From contig CBDUSL010000033.1 of NCBI GenBank assembly GCA_965370265.1, forward strand, positions 1-7,104: a DNA stretch of 7,104 bases, written 5' to 3'. Shown piece by piece: positions 4,307 to 7,104 of the stretch. A program made the position numbers and the translations under genes. The stretch comes from CBDUSL01 sp965370265 (GTDB lineage: Bacteria > Patescibacteriota > Patescibacteriia > JAXHNJ01). The notes under the pieces were generated by a model. It was not told where the DNA came from. It saw nothing but the letters and a program-made list of their open reading frames with translations, and ran no database searches. How positions within the stretch are numbered: position 1 is the stretch's first letter; every line of letters begins with the position of its first letter.

Positions 4307-4555
4307 ATGGAGAAAAAATATTTTCTGAATGCCAAACTGGAGTCTTTTAAAGAAACTGACGCAATTTTTAAGGCCGAAAATGGCACTCTTTATACCTGGC
4401 CTATTAAAAATCTGCCGGATGGCCTAAAAGTCGGCCAGGCAGTGCGCCTCTCTTTTTCCACGGAGGTAACAGAAAAAGACGAAAGAGAAAAAGTGGCCAA
4501 GGAAGTTCTCAATCAGATATTACAAAGTGATGAAGAAGAAGAAAATAAACCTTAA
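4307..4555 (+). CDS. 82-residue protein with small beta-domain and acidic tail, unknown function
   Basis: The ATG lies 6 bases after the Hsp20 stop with no clear Shine-Dalgarno site, and its end overlaps the VanW start, so translation is probably coupled on both sides. Residues 4-50 alternate like a small beta-barrel: FLNAKLESFKETDAIFKAEN, then LYTWPIKNLPDGLKVGQAVRLSF. The phrase I-x-NLP-x-G-x-KVG recalls DUF3006-type small domains, but the match is only by eye. Residues 53-73 are probably helical (EKDEREKVAKEVLNQILQ), and the tail is DEEEEN. There is no signal peptide, membrane segment or cysteine, so it is probably cytosolic. The tight placement between Hsp20 and VanW is the strongest clue that the frame is real. 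Confidence 0.8.
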   Translation: MEKKYFLNAKLESFKETDAIFKAENGTLYTWPIKNLPDGLKVGQAVRLSFSTEVTEKDEREKVAKEVLNQILQSDEEEENKP

Positions 4556-6335
4556 GGTTAAGAAAAAAGGTGAGTCAAGGGGATGGTTAAAAAATTTAAT
4601 GACCATCTTTTTTGTCTTGGCCCTGTTTATTTTTGCCTACGCCTCTTTTTACTTTATATATTTTGAAGGTAAGTTTTACCCCGGCTTTAAAATGGGGGAG
4701 ATAAGTCTTCAGGGAAAAACATATCAGGAAGTTAATGAACTAATTAATAATTACACCAAAGAAGTGGCGGAAAACGGCCTGCGCTATCAGTTTGACCAGG
4801 AAGAGGTGGCGGTTTTTCCTGTTTTTTCCTCAGCCGAAGGCACCGACCTGGTTTACGAAATTTTAAATTTTAACGAGGAAGAAACTATTAACCAAATTTA
4901 TGAATACGGCCGATTCGGTCCGGTTTGGGAGAATTTTATTGAACAGGTTTCCGCTCTGATAAACGGGGTGGAAGTTGTTATTGCATATGAACTTGATGAG
5001 GCGGAGCTGGAAAAAATTCTTCGGGAAAACTTTTCTGAATATGAAACCCCGGCCGAAGACGCCCATCTGTCTTTGAATGAAGAAAGCCAGTTTGAAATAG
5101 TTGCGGAGAAAGAAGGCCTGATTTTTAACTATAAAAATATTATCGCCCAAGATAAAAAGAAAATAGAAAATTTGAACAATAGCTTAAGCGCTATTAATTT
5201 AATAAAGGATTATCCGGAAGTGAAAGAAAAAAATACAACAGCTGCTTTTTCCCGGATTGAGGAAGTGCTTGATTATTTCCCGGTTACTTTTCTTTACAAA
5301 GAAAAAAGCTGGGAGATTAACCGGGATATTGCCAGAACCTGGCTTGATTTTGATATACGGAATGGCCAGACGACCCTGGGCTTAAACAACCAGTTTACGG
5401 CCTACTTAGAGGAGAATATTGCTTCTGAAATAAATCAGGAAGTAAGAGAAGGCAAGTTTGAAGTTAAGGACTCCAAGGTTTCGGAATTTCAGGCCAGCCA
5501 GAGCGGCATGGCTGTGAATATTGATACTACCCGGGAAAAAATTGAACAGGAGGTTATTGACGACCAAAAAAAAGAAGTCGTCCTGATAGTTGATGTAGTC
5601 AATCCGGTAGTCACCACCGAATCAATAAATGAACTAGGGGTGAAGGAGCTGGTTGGCCGGGGAGAGTCTAACTTTTACCGCAGTCCAGCCAACCGCCGGC
5701 ATAATATCAGGGTGGGGGCCGAAACTCTCCACGGACTTTTGATAAAACCGGATGAAGAGTTTTCTTTGGTTAAAGCTTTGGGCTCTATTGAAGCGGCGAC
5801 CGGGTATTTGCCGGAGCTGGTTATTAAAGGGAACAAAACCGTGCCTGAATACGGCGGGGGCTTATGCCAGATAGGAACAACCGCTTTTCGGGTCGCCCTT
5901 GACGCGGGAGTGCCTATTACCGAAAGAAAACCCCACTCCTACCGGGTTTCTTATTATGAGCCGGCCGGTACTGACGCGACTATTTATGATCCCAGCCCGG
6001 ATTTTAAATTTATTAATGACACAGGACATTATATTCTCCTTCAAACCAAGATAGAAGGAAATGATTTAATATTTGAATTTTACGGTACCAGTGACGGCCG
6101 GATAGTGGAAATGACCAAGCCAACTCTCTTTAATTATGTCAGCCCCCCTTCCACAAAATATGTGGAGTCGGAAGATCTGGCTCCGGGCCAAACCAAATGC
6201 ACCGAAAGAGCCCACACCGGCGCAACGGCCGTTTTTTACCGGACCATCACTCCTCTTGAGGGAGAACCGGTTAAAGAAACCTGGAGCTCGGTTTATAAAC
6301 CCTGGCAGGAAGTCTGTCTGGTCGGAGTGGAATAA
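4530..6335 (+). CDS. Membrane-anchored VanW-family envelope protein
   Basis: This is a 601-residue protein (602 if GTG 4527 is used). The basic N-terminus (KKKKINLKVKKK) and one hydrophobic segment at about 23-46 make it a single-pass membrane protein facing outward. Outside are two related regions that fit the PG_binding_4-type domain of YoaR-like proteins: about 50-195, and about 240-370 with a FPVTFLYKEKSWEI core. The VanW domain follows at about 373-515: GRGESNFYRSPANRRHNIRV, an FSLVKALG block, GGGLCQIGTTAFRVALDAGV (442-461), ERKPHSYRVSYYEPAGTDAT and FINDTGHYILLQ. The C-terminal 70 residues (APGQTK...SSVYKPWQEVCLVGVE) have two cysteines (557 and 596, ATG numbering) that may form a disulfide. 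VanW proteins accompany glycopeptide resistance and cell-wall functions in other bacteria, but their biochemical role is not established, so no resistance is inferred. The start overlaps the upstream gene by 26 bases and has no strong ribosome binding site, implying coupling. Confidence 0.92.
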   Translation: MKKKKINLKVKKKGESRGWLKNLMTIFFVLALFIFAYASFYFIYFEGKFYPGFKMGEISLQGKTYQEVNELINNYTKEVAENGLRYQFDQEEVAVFPVFSSAEGTDLVYEILNFNEEETINQIYEYGRFGPVWENFIEQVSALINGVEVVIAYELDEAELEKILRENFSEYETPAEDAHLSLNEESQFEIVAEKEGLIFNYKNIIAQDKKKIENLNNSLSAINLIKDYPEVKEKNTTAAFSRIEEVLDYFPVTFLYKEKSWEINRDIARTWLDFDIRNGQTTLGLNNQFTAYLEENIASEINQEVREGKFEVKDSKVSEFQASQSGMAVNIDTTREKIEQEVIDDQKKEVVLIVDVVNPVVTTESINELGVKELVGRGESNFYRSPANRRHNIRVGAETLHGLLIKPDEEFSLVKALGSIEAATGYLPELVIKGNKTVPEYGGGLCQIGTTAFRVALDAGVPITERKPHSYRVSYYEPAGTDATIYDPSPDFKFINDTGHYILLQTKIEGNDLIFEFYGTSDGRIVEMTKPTLFNYVSPPSTKYVESEDLAPGQTKCTERAHTGATAVFYRTITPLEGEPVKETWSSVYKPWQEVCLVGVE

Positions 6336-6391
6336 TAGTGTCAGGTTAACGTTGGAGACATTTATTCTGTTGTTCAAGGTTATTTTGTTTT

Positions 6392-6460
6392 GAGAAGGAT
6401 GGATCTCCTGATCCATCCGAGCCAGTTCCAGATTACGTGGATAAAGGATCCAAGCTTCTC
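6392..6460. repeat. Three-way-junction palindromic element, copy C
   Basis: The outer stem GAGAAG (6392-6397) pairs with CTTCTC (6455-6460). Hairpin 1 is GGATGGATC (6397-6405) with GATCCATCC (6410-6418) around TCCT, all perfect. Hairpin 2 is shorter, TGGAT (6438-6442) with ATCCA (6448-6452). It lies 56 bases after the VanW stop and is followed by GGTTTT. Since no other hairpin is evident between 6336 and 6391, it may double as the operon's 3' end or RNA-stability element. The 82-bp and CCGGAAT modules are absent here. Confidence 0.65.
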
Positions 6461-6499
6461 GGTTTTAAGTAATAATATTTATATTCTTAATTGTTTTAT

Positions 6500-6537
6500 A
6501 AGAAATAAAATCCCCTCCCGTGAAGAAACAGGAGGGG
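6500..6537 (-). terminator. Intrinsic terminator of the small membrane-protein gene
   Basis: On the minus strand CCCCTCC (6537-6531) pairs with GGAGGGG (6518-6512) around a 12-base loop, followed by ATTTTATTTCT. It lies about 70 bases after the stop codon of the gene at 6610. On the plus strand no T-run follows, so it acts in one direction. Confidence 0.75.
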
Positions 6538-6555
6538 TGGTAAGGAAATATAGAC

Positions 6556-6600
6556 AAGCTTGCTGTGAGAAAAAGTGCTATGAAGAAGCTTGCTATGAGA
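6556..6600. repeat. Three 15-bp tandem units in a 3' untranslated region
   Basis: The units are AAGCTTGCTGTGAGA (6556-6570), a diverged AAAAGTGCTATGAAG (6571-6585) and AAGCTTGCTATGAGA (6586-6600). Units 1 and 3 differ at one base; unit 2 matches unit 3 at 10 of 15 positions. They lie between the minus-strand stop codon and its terminator. The period is five codons and they are in frame with the preceding gene. Confidence 0.6.
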
Positions 6601-6609
6601 GGGGGCAAT

Positions 6610-6936
6610 TTATAGTTCGGTGGTCATTTCTTCCCAGGTTTCTCTGAAGACTTTCTTGAGAGAAACAATCGGCGTACGTAAGGCCGGCCATATCCGGAAG
6701 ATGAAGTACGGCCTTTTTTTGGTCAGGCCGAGCCAGAGAAAAAAGCTACCGGGAAGTAATAGCAGGAACATTCCGACGCAGTAGGCGGGAGTGAGTGCGA
6801 TCGTACCGGGGCCTACCAGGTAGGTGTTGTCTTTAAGGATAAGAGCGCCGGCGAGAACCAGCAGAATTCCGAGGTTAATCCTTCTTCGGTTTATCCTGGC
6901 GATGTAATCAAGAGAGTAAGCCATGGGCAGTCTCAT
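6610..6936 (-). CDS. Small two-pass membrane protein, unknown function
   Basis: No family is recognised in these 108 residues. The ATG at 6936 has AAGGAG 6 bases upstream; a second Met at residue 5 is less well placed. Two hydrophobic segments, about 20-36 (NLGILLVLAGALIL) and 50-72 (AYCVGMFLLLLPGSFFLWLG), are separated by a short loop. The N-terminus is basic (RINRRR at 15-20) and TKKRP follows the second helix, so both ends are probably cytoplasmic in a hairpin topology. The C-terminal 35 residues are an amphipathic, mixed-charge tail ending ETWEEMTTEL. It is a single gene with its own promoter and terminator, convergent with the VanW operon. Its real status is supported by the ribosome binding site, promoter and terminator rather than by homology. 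Confidence 0.75.
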   Translation of the reverse strand: MRLPMAYSLDYIARINRRRINLGILLVLAGALILKDNTYLVGPGTIALTPAYCVGMFLLLLPGSFFLWLGLTKKRPYFIFRIWPALRTPIVSLKKVFRETWEEMTTEL

Positions 6937-6980
6937 AATCTTCTCCTTTTTTTCTTGTCTAGAGTGAAAGAACTTTTAAC

Positions 6981-7008
6981 ATTATAGCATAAAAAAAGTG
7001 ATAATCAA
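6981..7008 (-). promoter_or_regulatory. Sigma70-type promoter of the small membrane-protein gene
   Basis: TTGATT (7008-7003), a 16-base spacer and a perfect TATAAT (6986-6981) would start transcription near 6974, about 38 bases before the ATG. An AT-rich spacer with a T7 run follows the -35. Confidence 0.75.
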
Positions 7009-7012
7009 CATA

Positions 7013-7101
7013 CTGTGGACAAGAAGACTATTTCAAGGGAAAAGCAAGCTAAAAAGCCCACTTAGGCCATAAAATAGCCCCCATGCTTGTCGTGTCCACA
7101 G
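7013..7101. repeat. Widely spaced 8-bp inverted repeat with DnaA-box-like arms
   Basis: CTGTGGAC (7013-7020) is repeated in inverse as GTCCACAG (7094-7101), 73 bases apart. With flanks, the left arm reads TTGTCCACA on the minus strand (7022-7014) and the right reads GTGTCCACA on the plus strand (7092-7100), respectively one and two mismatches from the DnaA box TTATCCACA. The first arm is just upstream of the -35 of the minus-strand promoter, so a regulatory role is also possible. Confidence 0.35.
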
Positions 7102-7104
7102 AAT

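Noticed and set aside
4530..6335. Vancomycin resistance determinant
   Set aside because: Only the VanW domain is present, with no vanA/B ligase, vanH or vanX nearby; VanW-domain proteins are widespread without any link to resistance.
6066..6416. 116-codon minus-strand frame over the end of the VanW gene
   Set aside because: Lies opposite the VanW C-terminal coding region, with no promoter or ribosome binding site seen.
6390..6647. Cys-rich plus-strand frame (QACCEKKCYEEACYE segment)
   Set aside because: The Cys pattern comes from the 15-bp tandem repeat; the frame has no ribosome binding site and runs into the 3' end of the minus-strand gene and across its terminator.

Overview
The window looks like a chromosomal piece from an uncultured, small-genome bacterium. 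My best guess is Patescibacteria/CPR, most like Parcubacteria. This rests on recall of families and was not searched. The signs are an Hsp20 with a YQECYWG...FSRSIILP segment, a VanW-type envelope protein in the same operon, a surface protein of a type I associate with CPR genomes, and short basic membrane proteins of no known family. All reading frames fit the standard bacterial code with no in-frame TGA, which argues against the code-25 lineages.

Layout. 1-973 (+): the 3' part of a large exported surface protein, closed by a strong terminator. 974-1413: no gene; a cluster of short palindromic repeats. 1414-2502 (-): an FMN-dependent NPD/nitronate monooxygenase-like oxidoreductase with its own terminator, a TTG start set by a good ribosome binding site, and a promoter/operator-like region. 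2601-2929: a second repeat cluster in the same orientation as the first, so the oxidoreductase lies between 82-bp direct repeats. 2930-3511 (-): a basic multi-pass membrane protein of unknown function. 3512-3841: a divergent control region with a minus-strand promoter, a leader hairpin with T-run, and a plus-strand promoter. 3842-6335 (+): a tight three-gene operon of Hsp20 chaperone, an 82-aa acidic-tailed protein and a membrane-anchored VanW protein. 6336-6609: a third copy of the three-way-junction element, a minus-strand terminator and a 15-bp tandem repeat. 6610-6936 (-): a small two-pass membrane protein with a clear sigma70-type promoter. 6937-7104: upstream region with an inverted repeat.

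The genes share an envelope and proteostasis theme (surface protein, VanW protein, two small membrane proteins, small heat-shock protein), but only the Hsp20-VanW trio is clearly one transcription unit.

The most unusual content is non-coding. A modular repeat family is present whose three members each fold as a GAGAAG/CTTCTC outer stem closing two inner hairpins. The inner stem sequences differ completely between copies while pairing is kept. These sit in mosaics with a 24-bp perfect palindrome and a CCGGAAT-type inverted repeat, and the modules occur in a different order in the two clusters.
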